NCBI GenBank assembly: GCA_026184775.1
Contig: JANCYW010000001.1
Location: 62,001-126,000, forward strand
Length of the DNA: 64,000 nt
Reading direction: 5' to 3'
DNA from: Cyanidium caldarium
Lineage: Eukaryota > Rhodophyta > Bangiophyceae > Cyanidiales > Cyanidiaceae
The translations under genes were made by a program, and so were the position numbers. Shown in pieces: positions 25,578 to 34,900 of this stretch. Position 1 is the stretch's first letter. Each line of letters opens with the position of its first letter. Under the pieces are notes generated by a model that was not told the origin of the DNA, ran no database searches, and saw nothing but the letters and a program-made list of their open reading frames with translations.

Positions 25578-27695
25578 TCAGGTCTTTGCCCGTTTGCGCT
25601 TGCGAGCCACCCCTCGCGGAATCCCGAAATACTTTTGCGGTGGGCTCTCGCGCACCTCCTCGGGCAGCAGCGGCTCGCGCTGGTGCACCTCGGCACCGCC
25701 GACCACCCAAGCGCGCACCGTGCAGGTGCCGCTGCCGGTCACACTCACCCAGCCGAGGCCGGGCACCACCAGGTCGGCCACCGATTTGGCCCAGCCGCTT
25801 CCCTCGAGGGTAAACTCGCGCGGCTGCACGCCGACGAAAGAACAGCGCGCACTGCCCGGCCACAGCGTGTGATTGACCGCCCCGCGCTGTCGATACTCGT
25901 CGTCGTGCACCTTGGACGCGTCGCCCAGATGCACCGTCACCCGATCCGACACCATCGCCGTGAAAAACCACGGCTTGCCGGCCACCAACTCGAAACAGGC
26001 CAGTCCACCCAGCCACAGCGCCTTGCCTTCGCTCACGTGCATCGTCACGCCGCGCACGCGCTTCTTGGGCACCAGCGCTTTCAGCGCCTCGACGTCGTCC
26101 AGCGCCAGCAGATTCACCTTGTTCGGCTCCACGATGCCCGGCGTGTCCACCACCACCAACTTGCGCCCGCTGGCCACATCGCGTACCGGCAGTCGTAGCA
26201 CACCGAGCGTGGTGCCCGGCAGGAAGCTGGTGGTGAGGCGGCGGGCATCGGCCGGCGGTGCCCGCTGCATACCGCCCAGAAATCGATTCAGCAGGGTGCT
26301 CTTGCCGACATTGGCCGCGCCCATCACATATACCTCGTCCGTGACGCAGTCATCCAGTGCCATGATGATGGACTCGACCAGCCCGCGCATACCCAGTCCC
26401 TTCTCGCCGCTGATGACGTTCACGCTGCGCAGACGGCCGCGGATACCCGCCAGCGCACACTGTCGCCGCACCCACAGTTCGATGTGTTTGGGTTTGACGT
26501 ACGCCGGCAGTGCATCGGTTTTGTTCACGGCCAGCAGCACCGGATTCTTCGGGCCGGCGATTTCCACCACCTCCTTCACCACCTTGGCGGAGAAGTCGAA
26601 TATGTCCAGCAGGCAGACCACGGCGGCCGGCCGCCGACGCAGCGGTTGCAGCGTGGCGCGGAACTGCTGCGGCGACATGAGCGTGCGGCCCCGGTCGTCC
26701 ACCCGCGAGTAGTGCAACAGTTGGAAGCAGCGCTGGCAAACCGTCTGGCGATGCAGTTTGGCCTCCTCGTCCGAGTTGTTCCCACCCTCGTCCGGCCGCT
26801 CGGTGGAGAACACTTCGGGCGGCACGTAACCGGCAGCACCGGGCGTTTCCGACTGCAGACGCGTGCCGCAACCCGGACAGAGCGTGTCGTCCCAGGCGGC
26901 CTCGGGCGACTTTTCATCGAACGCAAAGTACCCCGTGCGATGGCGATTGCGCATGCGCTTGGCGGCCTCCTCCGGATCGCCTAGATCGTCGAACAAGCCC
27001 AACTGTTCCAGCTTGTCGAGCTCCCCTTCCAGCCACTCCGGATCCACCAGTTGCTGCGGCTGTTCGTCGTCGTCGTCGTCATCCCCTTCACCGTCACCAC
27101 CCGACTGGGCTCTCGCTGTTTGCTTCGCCCGCAATTCCTCCAAGGCGCGCTCGAAATCCCCCGGCGTCACCTCGTCCGGGTCCAAGTCGCGCATCGTGAT
27201 ATCCTCCTCGACGTCCTCCATGGCCGCGTCCTCCAGCGGGCGCCCGTCCTCCTCCTCCTCGCCGAACGTCTTTCCGGAAAAGTCCTCGAGGACCAAATCC
27301 TTCTCCGACCCTCCCACTCCCTCCTCCATTGCCCGATCCTCCAGCGGCCGTTGCGCATCGTTCCCGGTGTCGGTAGCATCGCTACCGTCCGCGGCATCGC
27401 GGCCGCCGCCGTTGTCGTCTCCAGAGTGCGATGGCGCCTCGCTGCTCAAGGCTTGCAACCAAAATCCCAACGACTGCCGCCTTGCGTCACCCCATTCCGA
27501 CCGCTCTCGCCGTTCGGTGCCGTTCCAACCGGCCAGCGGACGACCGGCAAAGCCGCGCCCCCCGCCCGGCCAAAAGCCGCCAGCGCCGCTGCCCCACCCG
27601 CTCGCGCCCACCGACCGCATCCAACCGACCGCCCGGCCGGCGCGACCCCAATGCATCGAACCGATAAAGCCCATGACGCTCTCCAAACGCTTCAT
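25578..27695 (-). CDS. YqeH/NOA1/BPG2-type circularly permuted GTPase
   Basis: 705 aa from the ATG at 27695. A Trp/Gly/Arg-rich leader (MKRLESVMGFIGSMHWGRAG) suggests organelle targeting. A long acidic, disordered region (about residues 70-250) has runs of Glu and Asp. Then comes a Cys4 zinc finger (CPGCG...VCQRC) and a GTPase whose motifs are in permuted order: G4 AVNKTDALP, then SGEKGLGMRG, then G1 GAANVGKSTLLNRF, then the switch PGTTLGV and G3 VVDTPGI. Order G4-G5-G1-G2-G3 defines the YqeH/RIF1/BPG2 group, which helps assemble small ribosomal subunits in bacteria, plastids and mitochondria. A basic C-terminal tail (ARKRKRAKT) fits RNA binding. Which organelle it serves is not decided. The acidic extension is unusually long. 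Confidence 0.85.
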   Translation of the reverse strand: MKRLESVMGFIGSMHWGRAGRAVGWMRSVGASGWGSGAGGFWPGGGRGFAGRPLAGWNGTERRERSEWGDARRQSLGFWLQALSSEAPSHSGDDNGGGRDAADGSDATDTGNDAQRPLEDRAMEEGVGGSEKDLVLEDFSGKTFGEEEEDGRPLEDAAMEDVEEDITMRDLDPDEVTPGDFERALEELRAKQTARAQSGGDGEGDDDDDDEQPQQLVDPEWLEGELDKLEQLGLFDDLGDPEEAAKRMRNRHRTGYFAFDEKSPEAAWDDTLCPGCGTRLQSETPGAAGYVPPEVFSTERPDEGGNNSDEEAKLHRQTVCQRCFQLLHYSRVDDRGRTLMSPQQFRATLQPLRRRPAAVVCLLDIFDFSAKVVKEVVEIAGPKNPVLLAVNKTDALPAYVKPKHIELWVRRQCALAGIRGRLRSVNVISGEKGLGMRGLVESIIMALDDCVTDEVYVMGAANVGKSTLLNRFLGGMQRAPPADARRLTTSFLPGTTLGVLRLPVRDVASGRKLVVVDTPGIVEPNKVNLLALDDVEALKALVPKKRVRGVTMHVSEGKALWLGGLACFELVAGKPWFFTAMVSDRVTVHLGDASKVHDDEYRQRGAVNHTLWPGSARCSFVGVQPREFTLEGSGWAKSVADLVVPGLGWVSVTGSGTCTVRAWVVGGAEVHQREPLLPEEVRESPPQKYFGIPRGVARKRKRAKT

Positions 27696-27761
27696 GGTCG
27701 CACTTTCTAGGAAGGGTTGTGGATGCGTCGCTGCACAATCCCACGCGATCGAGGCGCCCCG

Positions 27762-27777
27762 ACACACACACACACAC
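27762..27777. repeat. (CA)n microsatellite
   Basis: Eight tandem AC/CA dinucleotides, followed directly by CGCGCG. It lies in the divergent promoter between the YqeH-type GTPase and the PHD-ELM2-SANT gene. Confidence 0.9.
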
Positions 27778-27840
27778 GCGCGTCGTCGAGCGGCGGCCGT
27801 CTTTGTCGTTTCGCTGCCGATTCGATCGATCGATGAACTC

Positions 27841-27868
27841 GTGTGTGTGTGTGCGCGCGCGCGCGCGC
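27841..27868. repeat. (GT)n(GC)n alternating tract
   Basis: Strictly alternating GT then GC dinucleotides over 28 bp. Together with the CA tract 63 bp upstream it could form a stem of about 12-16 bp; it is also a classic Z-DNA-prone sequence. Confidence 0.9.
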
Positions 27869-28160
27869 CGGGCGGGAACCACCGCGCGGCGACTGGCGTG
27901 GTGAGAACGCAAGGGCACACCGACCGGGACGCGCACTGCAGTCGACGCCAGCGAGGGTCAGGCGACTGCAGGGGCCACATCACGGTGAAAGAGGCGGTAG
28001 GCACAGCGAGGGCAGGCAGTGCCGTCCCCCTCCCGGGCGTTGAAGCCGCTGCAGGGTGTGGCGGTTGCGGCGGCTTGCGTGCAAGTAGGAGGCATATCTG
28101 AGCGGTGGGCGGCGCGTGGAGAACCGCGTCCGAAACGGGTTACACGGTCGGCCGAGCTTC

Positions 28161-30401
28161 ATGATGGCGCGGGTGCGAGAGGGAATGGGTGCGCGGGGAG
28201 AGGACGGTGGTGTCGATGCGACGCGCCGCGCCCACAAACGACAACGCGCCAGCACGGCACTTGCCGCCGCCACCTCCACGACCGTTGGCCGACGAGCTCC
28301 GACGGCACACGGCAGCCTGTCGGAGCCAGTGGGCCAGGCGGTGACTGAAGTGGGCGCAGTAACGGAGACGGCCACCTCCGCCCGTATAAGCAGTGACGCG
28401 GTGCCGATGCGCGGGCCGGCGTTGGACGATATGGTGTGTACGGTATGCGGGGTGAACGAGAACGACGAGCTGGTGCTGTTGTGCGAGATATGCAACGGCG
28501 CGCGCCACACTTACTGTTGCGTGCCACCGCTATCTTGCGTGCCTGACGAGGACTACATCTGTCCGGAGTGCATGTTGGGCGGCAACGGCGGCGATGCGGA
28601 ACGGCCCGGAATGGAGATGCACTCGAGCGGCAGTGCTGGGATGGCGGCGTCGGCGAGCCGTGCCGAATCGAGCAGCGGGGCGGCAGTCGATATCAGCGGT
28701 GTGCAAGGCGAGGTGCAGTCAACGATTCGGGTAGAGACTGGCGAGTCGAGCAGTGGAGAAAGGCATGCGGCGTATGCTGAAGAGGTGAGGGAGGAGACTG
28801 CTGACGACGCGTCCATGGGTCATCTGCACCCGACGGTGGTGCAGGACAGCGAAGGAGGTGGTGCTGGTGGTGGTGCACCGGTCAACGAAGTAGGCGGTGA
28901 AGGTGACGCATCTGTTGGAGTGGTTGGCGTCGAGGAGGAGATGGAGGCGGTCGGCGAGGGCGCATCGGGTGCGAGTGCGCCGGTGGAATCGGCAGTACTG
29001 GAGGCTGCGGCAGTTGCGGATGCCGATGGCACCCCAGGTGGCGGTGCACTAGATGCGACAGCTCAGTCGCGCGAGGTTAGCGACGCCACGAACAAGGAGG
29101 CGCCGGTGGAGGCCGCCAATGCAGAGGATGTCGTGGTCGTAGGGGCGACGAACCTGGAGGCCGGGGAATCAGGCGGTGCGGAGGATATCTCCGTACAAGC
29201 CCAACCGATCCAGGCGGAGGCTGAGAGTAGCCACGCGGCGGCAACCACGGAAGGCACCGCGCCGGATGCCTCCGAAGACGCCGAGGATGTGGTCACACCG
29301 GCCGCCGACACCACCCCCGAGGCCGTATCGCCGCCGACAGCTGCGACGAGCGCGGAGGAGATCGTGGCGACGGCGGCCGCTGACACCTCCACGACGGCCG
29401 CGGCACCCGCATCGGCAGCCGCTGGCCCATCCGCCGGCGGTGCAGAGTCGGAACCGCCGCGGACAAAGCGGGCCACCGCCGGACGGACCAAGCAAATCAA
29501 AGAAGAGCTCGCCGCAACGGCACCGTCGTTGCCGGCGCCACCACCGACCGCTCCAGCCGTGGCACCGCGCACCAGTGGCAGTCGCGCGCATCTGGACTCG
29601 CTGCATCGGTCGGCGCGCCGGGTGACGCCGCGCATCGGCGACGCGTATCAGGTAGACGTGTCCCGCCTGCCGCCCACACCGAGGGACATCGGCGCGTCGC
29701 GTTTCGTCGCCGACGAGACCCGCCGCCAGTGCGCCGCCTTTAGCGCCAAAGTGCTGGACACGCCCATGCATCTGCTGTGGCGGCCGCCGCCATCGCGGGA
29801 TGCGGCCGTGCGCGCCTACCTGGAACAGTGCTCACGTCTGTTGGAGATGCGATACGGCCTGCCCATAACGCCCGAACAAGAGTACTACCTGCTGCTGTTG
29901 CTGCTGCAGTGTCACTACGACGACCACGCAGCGTACCGCGTGGTGCATGAGACCGACGCCCTGTCGCCGCACCGGGTGGACAGCACCGCCTGGAGCACCG
30001 ACGAGCGGTCGCTGTTCGCCCGCGGCATCGTCGAACACGGCAAGCAGTTTCGACTCATTCGACGACACTTGTTGCCGCACCGCAGCGTGCCCGAACTGGT
30101 GCGCTACTACTATCGCAAGCACAAGCAGCTCATCGAGCAGCAGATGAGCAGCGCCACCGGCCATTACGGTTACCTGTATGATGATGGCGAGGAGCCGCCG
30201 CCGCACGCGCAGCCGTTCCCCAGCGCCGTGTTCACCACGCTGCTGCGCATTCAGGCGCGCACCGCCGGCGATGGCTTCCCGTTCCCGGGCTGGTTCCGCA
30301 CCCATCTGATGGCGGTGCGGGAAGTGCGGCGACTGCGCACTGCCGAGGCCATCGGACGCCACGCCGCCGGTGCGACCCGTGCATCTCCAACCGTGGTGTG
30401 A
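28161..30401 (+). CDS. PHD finger, ELM2 and SANT chromatin protein
   Basis: 746 aa from the ATG at 28161 (the frame opens at a GTG at 28116). A PHD finger lies near residues 90-140 with the full C4HC3 set: CTVCGVNENDELVLLCEICN, HTYCCVPP and YICPECML. About 350 residues of Glu/Ala/Thr-rich disordered sequence follow. The C-terminal third has an ELM2-like start (GDAYQVDVSRLPP) and a SANT domain (STAWSTDERSLFARGIVEHG, then KQFRLIRRHLLPHRSVPELV and RYYYRKHK). ELM2-SANT modules bind and activate class I histone deacetylases in MTA, MIER and RCOR proteins. With a PHD reader in front, this is likely the scaffold of an HDAC complex in the nucleus. Combining PHD, ELM2 and SANT in one chain is less common than the separate forms. 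Confidence 0.8.
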   Translation: MMARVREGMGARGEDGGVDATRRAHKRQRASTALAAATSTTVGRRAPTAHGSLSEPVGQAVTEVGAVTETATSARISSDAVPMRGPALDDMVCTVCGVNENDELVLLCEICNGARHTYCCVPPLSCVPDEDYICPECMLGGNGGDAERPGMEMHSSGSAGMAASASRAESSSGAAVDISGVQGEVQSTIRVETGESSSGERHAAYAEEVREETADDASMGHLHPTVVQDSEGGGAGGGAPVNEVGGEGDASVGVVGVEEEMEAVGEGASGASAPVESAVLEAAAVADADGTPGGGALDATAQSREVSDATNKEAPVEAANAEDVVVVGATNLEAGESGGAEDISVQAQPIQAEAESSHAAATTEGTAPDASEDAEDVVTPAADTTPEAVSPPTAATSAEEIVATAAADTSTTAAAPASAAAGPSAGGAESEPPRTKRATAGRTKQIKEELAATAPSLPAPPPTAPAVAPRTSGSRAHLDSLHRSARRVTPRIGDAYQVDVSRLPPTPRDIGASRFVADETRRQCAAFSAKVLDTPMHLLWRPPPSRDAAVRAYLEQCSRLLEMRYGLPITPEQEYYLLLLLLQCHYDDHAAYRVVHETDALSPHRVDSTAWSTDERSLFARGIVEHGKQFRLIRRHLLPHRSVPELVRYYYRKHKQLIEQQMSSATGHYGYLYDDGEEPPPHAQPFPSAVFTTLLRIQARTAGDGFPFPGWFRTHLMAVREVRRLRTAEAIGRHAAGATRASPTVV

Positions 30402-30672
30402 AGGAGGGATGGTAAACGATGGTATGAAGGTAGAGAGAGAGAGAGAGGGTGGAAGGGAATGTGTGGATGGGTGCAGTGCGCGAAATGGACACGCTTCCGC
30501 TCGGTATGCCCTGAGTGTCTGCTGCTGGTCCTGTGGCTCACCGAAGAGGACGATCTCCATCGGCGTCGACGATCGGAGGCGTTGCCCCGCGCGCGGGAAT
30601 GCTCCTCACGCACCCGCGCTCGGGCCGACGTCTGTAGCCAACCCGTCCTCTATTCGGGAGACACATCGCGTT
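30402..30672. other. intergenic
   Basis: 271 bp between the PHD gene and the spliced TMEM258 gene. It has a GA-rich run near 30431-30450. Open frames here are short and unlike any protein I know. Confidence 0.5.
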
Positions 30673-31236
30673 ATGGCGTCTGAAGTGGTGCCGCCGAGCG
30701 CACACGCGTGGTTGGCGGCGATGCTTCTAGGTATAGGCCTGCTGGCCACCGCCGCGTTCTTCTCGTAAGTGGAGTCGCCGAAGGCGCTGCGGACGGCCGT
30801 CGTTCGCTCGCTCGCTTGCCAGGTGGGGAATCGGAACAACCGTTGTCAACCGACACTGCGCCTGCGTGCGCGGGCACGGGACCCGGACGCCGGCGCTCTC
30901 GGCGTTGATGGCCTGCATGGTCGTCTCGAGGGGCGCAGGGACGTCCGGGGGATCGTCTGGACCCGCCCGCTGGCGTTGCAGACCACTCCTCCGTGAGCGC
31001 CCGCAATCAGGCGCGCTGCGGCGGTCGGTCGATACCAGTGGGGGCACCAACGTCTCGAGTAGGACGACAACTAACCGCAACCGCTATTCGGTGTGTGTAG
31101 CACCCATGCCACCCCGAAGACGCAACGGACGCGGGCGCACCTGTACCGCGAGCTATGCAGCGGGCTGACGGCGTCGATCGGACTCGGCCTGGGCATCACG
31201 TTTGCACTGCTGTCGCAAGACGTGTGGATATCCTGA
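30673..31236 (+). CDS. TMEM258: TMEM258/Ost5 subunit of oligosaccharyltransferase, two exons
   Basis: Exon 1 is 30673-30764, exon 2 is 31101-31236; spliced length is 75 aa, against 79 in human. The spliced protein has two membrane helices. Exon 1 gives WLAAMLLGIGLLATAAFF, matching human LTVVLLAIGMFFTAWFF. Exon 2 gives HLYRELCSGLTASIGLGLGI then TFALLS, matching [20 protein letters not shown] then LFLLL. The donor GTAAGT directly follows the first helix, and the intron splits a Ser codon. This small ER membrane protein associates with the STT3/OST catalytic core and supports N-glycosylation. It is the only clearly spliced gene I found here. The exon join was inferred from the protein match and splice signals; neither exon alone looks like a gene. 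Confidence 0.75.
30765..31100 (+). other. spliceosomal intron in TMEM258
   Basis: 336 bp. The 5' end is GTAAGT. A perfect branch-point ACTAAC lies at 31070-31075, with its A 26 nt from the 3' end. The acceptor is GTGTGTGTAG. Cyanidioschyzon introns are reported to have this near-invariant donor and branch point. The intron contains stop codons in the exon 1 frame. Confidence 0.75.
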
Positions 31237-31545
31237 GGAGCAGGGAGTTGCGCTGCATCCTCATGCAACCGGTTGTGATACATATCGTCATCCGCTCCTC
31301 GGCGGCCTCCTTCAGCACGGAATATACCCGTCTGGATGCGGCGTCGTGCTCCAGCGCATACTCGCCTCGTACGCTTCATCTCGTCCTGCTCGGTCGCTCC
31401 TCGTCCGCGGCACGGGAACGGTGCGCCTCTGTGCCTGCTTTCCGCAAAACCATCCGCAACGACGCCGGCCATTCTTCGTCTCTGCGTCGTGCAGCCCGTC
31501 CATCTGCTCCCATCCAGTGCGGCTCCAGAATGCACCACCGTCTCC
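31237..31545. other. intergenic, UBA2 promoter
   Basis: 309 bp between TMEM258 and the UBA2 ATG. The UBA2 frame is open upstream to a non-ATG codon at 31336, but the extra residues are not conserved. No other feature seen. Confidence 0.5.
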
Positions 31546-33567
31546 ATGGCGACCGAATTCGTCGACCTTCTCCCCGCCACTTCTTCTGCTCCCGCTGACC
31601 ACGCCCTGCACCCTGCAGTGCTGCGAGCGCGCGTGCTGGTGGTGGGCGCCGGCGGTGTCGGGTCGGAGGTGGCCAAGACGCTACTGGGCTGCGGCTTTCG
31701 GCGGCTGACGCTGGTGGACTTGGACACGATCGATCGGTCGAATCTAAACCGGCAGTTTTTATTCCGCAGGGCGGATGTCGGTGAGCGCAAGTGCCAAGTG
31801 GCTGCGCAGCGCCTGCGGGAGTGGATGGCGCCGGCCACCGCCGCGACCTCGGAATGTCCACTCGAGGTGGACGGACTTCACGGCAACGTGATGGACAGTG
31901 CGCGGTTCGACGTGCTCTTCTATCGGCAGTTTGACGTGGTGGTGAACGCGTTGGACAATGCGGAGGCACGGCGCCAGGTGAATGGCATGTGTCTGGCGGC
32001 GGATCGGCCGCTGGTGGAGACCGGCAGCACCGGCTACTTGGGTCAGGTGATGCCGGTGCTGCCGTTCCGCACCGAGTGCTACGAGTGCACGCCCAAGCCG
32101 CCGCCGCGACAGTACGCGGTGTGCACCATACGCTCCACGCCCGACCGGCCGGTGCACTGCGTGGTGTGGGCGCGGCACCTGTTTCAGGCGCTGTTCGGCA
32201 AAGTATCGAGCGATGCCGATGCCGATGGACTGCTGTCCGACGTGGACTGTCGTCCGGAGGCAAACGAGCTGGCGGATACCTACGTGCAACGTCTGTTGCA
32301 CGCGCTGTACGTGCGCGATGTGGAGGCGCAACGCAGCATGGAGGATTTGTGGCGCGGGCGGCGCGCTCCGGAGCCGCTGCCGCTCGCCGAGCTGCTGCCG
32401 CAAGCTGAGGCGCGACTACCGCACGTACCGTACAGGGCTAATGTGCAAGAGGCGTGGCCACTGGTGGACTGGTTGGCGGTGTTCTGGCTAGCGACGCGGC
32501 AGCTGGTTCGACGGCTGTCGGGCACGTCCACCACCGCCAACACCACCACGGGCGACGGCGACGGCGGCATCGCCTTTGACAAGGACGACACCGATGCGCT
32601 GTTGTTGGTGGCCGCCGCCGCCAACCTACGCGCCCACTGTTACCACATCGCGCCGCTGCCCAGTGCCTTCCAGGTGAAGGGCATTGCCGGCAACATTGTG
32701 CACGCGGTGGCCGCGACCAATGCCGTGGTGGCCGGCCTGGCAGTCACCGAAGTGCTCAAGTACGTCGTGCTGTCGTCGGTCGCAGGCGCGGCGACGATGG
32801 TGCCGAACGCCTTGCGTTCGGTGTTTGTGCGGCGCGTGCCGGCGGGCACGCGCGACACCCGCCGTCTGCTGCAGCCCGAACGTCTGCACGCCCCTCATCC
32901 GCACTGTCCGGCGTGCTCCATCGGCAAGGTGGCCGTCGAGGCGCTGGTGGACGCGGCGCAAGTCACGCTGGGTGATTGGGTGCGCGACTGCCTGTGCGGG
33001 TTGCTGGGCGTGGGGCGCGCCGAGGAACTGTCGATCAGTGTGCTGTCCAGCGAAAACAAGGAGCATCGACCGGGCATTGCCGTTCTGTACGAACAGAATG
33101 CGGAGGTGGACGATGGGGAGGAGGAGGAGGAGGAGGAGGATCTATGGCGCCGCAATGCCGCCAAGAGTTTGGCGGCACTGCGACTCGGTCACGGCTCGCG
33201 CCTGCATGTCACCGCGGTGGATCGAGCGGCCGACCCGCCCACCGAGCTGATGATGGAGGTGTGTCTGTTGTGGCCGACGACGGCGACGGTGCAGGCATCG
33301 CCGTCGTCGTCGATGCTATGGCGCGTGGCGTTTGGACATGCGGGCACACGGCGACCGCTGCAAATGGAAGAAGGGGTCGGTGGGAGTGGCGGCGAGCATG
33401 GTGAACGGAATGAAGGTTTGACGAGCACTGCGGCTGACCACGTCATTGCAGTGCTTGATGATAGCGACGAGGAGGGAGATGAAGAGTCGGCGAAGGAGCC
33501 ACCGCCCAAGCAACGACGCATCGGGCAGGCGCACGCGGCGCACGGCGTGGTCGACATACCAGACTGA
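31546..33567 (+). CDS. UBA2: SUMO-activating enzyme subunit 2
   Basis: 673 aa, close to human UBA2 (640). The adenylation domain opens with ARVLVVGAGGVGSEVAKTLL, then VDLDTIDRSNLNRQFLFR, VVNALDNAEARRQVN and GQVMPVLPFRTECYECTPKP. The catalytic Cys is kept in YAVCTIRSTPDRPVHCVVWA. Zinc ligands are the YECT cysteines and HCPACSIG. KGIAGNIVHAVAATNAVVAG and the start of a ubiquitin-fold domain follow. A C-terminal acidic run (EEEEEEE) and basic tail (PPPKQRRIG) are typical. It pairs with SAE1 to activate SUMO in the nucleus; SAE1 is not in the window. The start at 31546 (MATEFVDLLP) is chosen as the closest Met before the Rossmann fold. Confidence 0.92.
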   Translation: MATEFVDLLPATSSAPADHALHPAVLRARVLVVGAGGVGSEVAKTLLGCGFRRLTLVDLDTIDRSNLNRQFLFRRADVGERKCQVAAQRLREWMAPATAATSECPLEVDGLHGNVMDSARFDVLFYRQFDVVVNALDNAEARRQVNGMCLAADRPLVETGSTGYLGQVMPVLPFRTECYECTPKPPPRQYAVCTIRSTPDRPVHCVVWARHLFQALFGKVSSDADADGLLSDVDCRPEANELADTYVQRLLHALYVRDVEAQRSMEDLWRGRRAPEPLPLAELLPQAEARLPHVPYRANVQEAWPLVDWLAVFWLATRQLVRRLSGTSTTANTTTGDGDGGIAFDKDDTDALLLVAAAANLRAHCYHIAPLPSAFQVKGIAGNIVHAVAATNAVVAGLAVTEVLKYVVLSSVAGAATMVPNALRSVFVRRVPAGTRDTRRLLQPERLHAPHPHCPACSIGKVAVEALVDAAQVTLGDWVRDCLCGLLGVGRAEELSISVLSSENKEHRPGIAVLYEQNAEVDDGEEEEEEEDLWRRNAAKSLAALRLGHGSRLHVTAVDRAADPPTELMMEVCLLWPTTATVQASPSSSMLWRVAFGHAGTRRPLQMEEGVGGSGGEHGERNEGLTSTAADHVIAVLDDSDEEGDEESAKEPPPKQRRIGQAHAAHGVVDIPD

Positions 33568-33817
33568 CGGTGGCCCGGTGTCGTGCAGTCGCCGAGACGA
33601 GACGATAGGACCCGCGAAACATCTTCCGCAACAACGACGACGACAACGATTGCGGTTTACGTACCCCTGGTCGTTCCCCTGCTCAAGTACTGCCACGCAT
33701 CCCCCACATGCTCCTCTCGACAGCGTACCGTCTGACGTCTGGCCCTTGCGCCATTGCACCTGCCATCCCCGATCACACCCTGCGGCCGTGACACTCCCCT
33801 CCTCATATCTCCGCTCC
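33568..33817. other. convergent intergenic region
   Basis: 250 bp separate the UBA2 and aldolase stop codons. It presumably holds both 3' UTRs. No gene, repeat or clear hairpin was recognised. Confidence 0.5.
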
Positions 33818-34900
33818 TCAGTATTTGTAATCCTTCACGTAGAGCGTCTCGTTGCTGGCGCTGTCGCCCTCCACCATTTTGCCCATTCGGGCTGCACCGT
33901 TCGCCCGGCAACGCGCCAGGTACGCCGCCTGTCCCGGCTGCACGTTCTCCTTCTTGCCCTGCCACGCTTTCAGGCACGACTGCTGCAGCGCTCGGCCGTA
34001 ACTAAACGAAAGCGCCCACGGCTTGGGCAGCTTGTCCACCTGGTTGATCGCGGCCAGGTTGCGCGACGCCTCGCTCTCGCTCTGCCCGCCCGACAGGAAC
34101 ACAATGCCCGGCACCGCCGGCGGCACCGTGCGCGACAGCGTGCGCACCGTATAGTAGGCGATATCGGCGGCGCTGACCTTCTGGGTACTCTCGGCACCCG
34201 GGGTGGTCATCGCCGGCTTCAGCAACGTGCCCTCCAGCAGCAGATCCTGATCTTGTATGGCTTTGTACACCGCAGCGAGCACGCGTTCTTGCGCGGCGGC
34301 CGCCTCCTCGATGGTGTGCGCGCCGTCCATCAACACCTCGGGCTCGATGATGGGCACCAGACCGGCCATTTGCGAGATGGCCCCGTAACGCGCCAGCGTG
34401 TGCGCATTCTCCTGCACGGCCGCCTGGCTCGGGCACCCGTTGGCCACGTCGATCTTCAACACCGCCCGCCATTTGGCGAACCGCGCGCCCAACTCGTAGT
34501 ACTTTTGGGAGCGCTCCAGCAACCCGTCCAGGCCCTGCGTGGCAGTCTCACCATGCGTGCCCGGTATCGGCGTTACGCCCTTGTCGGTCTTGATGCCCAC
34601 CACGACGCCCTTGTCCCGGAGCAAGTCCACCAGCGGGCGCGACCCGTCGCTCGTCTTGGACAGCAGCGTCTCCTCAAACGTGATCACCCCGCTGATGTGC
34701 TCCTCCATGCCCGCCGCACTGAACAACAACTCACGGTACGCCACCCGATTTGCCTCGTTGTTCTCCACTTTGATGCTGGCAAAGCGCTTGCCGATGGTGC
34801 CGGTGCTCTCGTCAGCCGCCAGGATGCCCTTGCCGGGCGCGACAAGCTTGCGCGCCGTCTCCACCAACTCGTCAGCGTACGGCGACCAGTGACCAGGCAT
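33818..34900 (-). CDS. class I fructose-bisphosphate aldolase
   Basis: 360 aa, exactly the family size, ending in the conserved C-terminal Tyr (VKDYKY). It cleaves fructose 1,6-bisphosphate into DHAP and glyceraldehyde 3-phosphate through a lysine Schiff base. Motifs are [80 protein letters not shown] with the Schiff-base Lys, and [11 protein letters not shown]. The ATG at 34900 ([12 protein letters not shown]) leaves no transit peptide, so it is probably the cytosolic glycolytic isozyme; the upstream frame is open but not conserved. Codon choice is strongly biased to C/G-ending codons, as expected for high expression. Confidence 0.95.
   Translation of the reverse strand: MPGHWSPYADELVETARKLVAPGKGILAADESTGTIGKRFASIKVENNEANRVAYRELLFSAAGMEEHISGVITFEETLLSKTSDGSRPLVDLLRDKGVVVGIKTDKGVTPIPGTHGETATQGLDGLLERSQKYYELGARFAKWRAVLKIDVANGCPSQAAVQENAHTLARYGAISQMAGLVPIIEPEVLMDGAHTIEEAAAAQERVLAAVYKAIQDQDLLLEGTLLKPAMTTPGAESTQKVSAADIAYYTVRTLSRTVPPAVPGIVFLSGGQSESEASRNLAAINQVDKLPKPWALSFSYGRALQQSCLKAWQGKKENVQPGQAAYLARCRANGAARMGKMVEGDSASNETLYVKDYKY

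Larger units (their letters stand above)
27696..28160. promoter_or_regulatory. divergent promoter region with (CA)n and (GT)n(GC)n tracts
   Basis: 465 bp between the GTPase and PHD-gene starts. It holds a CA repeat (27762-27777) and, 63 bp later, a GT/GC alternating purine-pyrimidine tract (27841-27868). The CA and GT parts are complementary, and the second tract is of a type that can adopt Z-DNA. No gene was recognised. Confidence 0.55.

Noticed and set aside
26863-28101. 412-codon plus-strand frame
   Set aside because: It is antisense to the acidic part of the GTPase gene; its Ser runs are the reverse reading of Glu/Asp codons.
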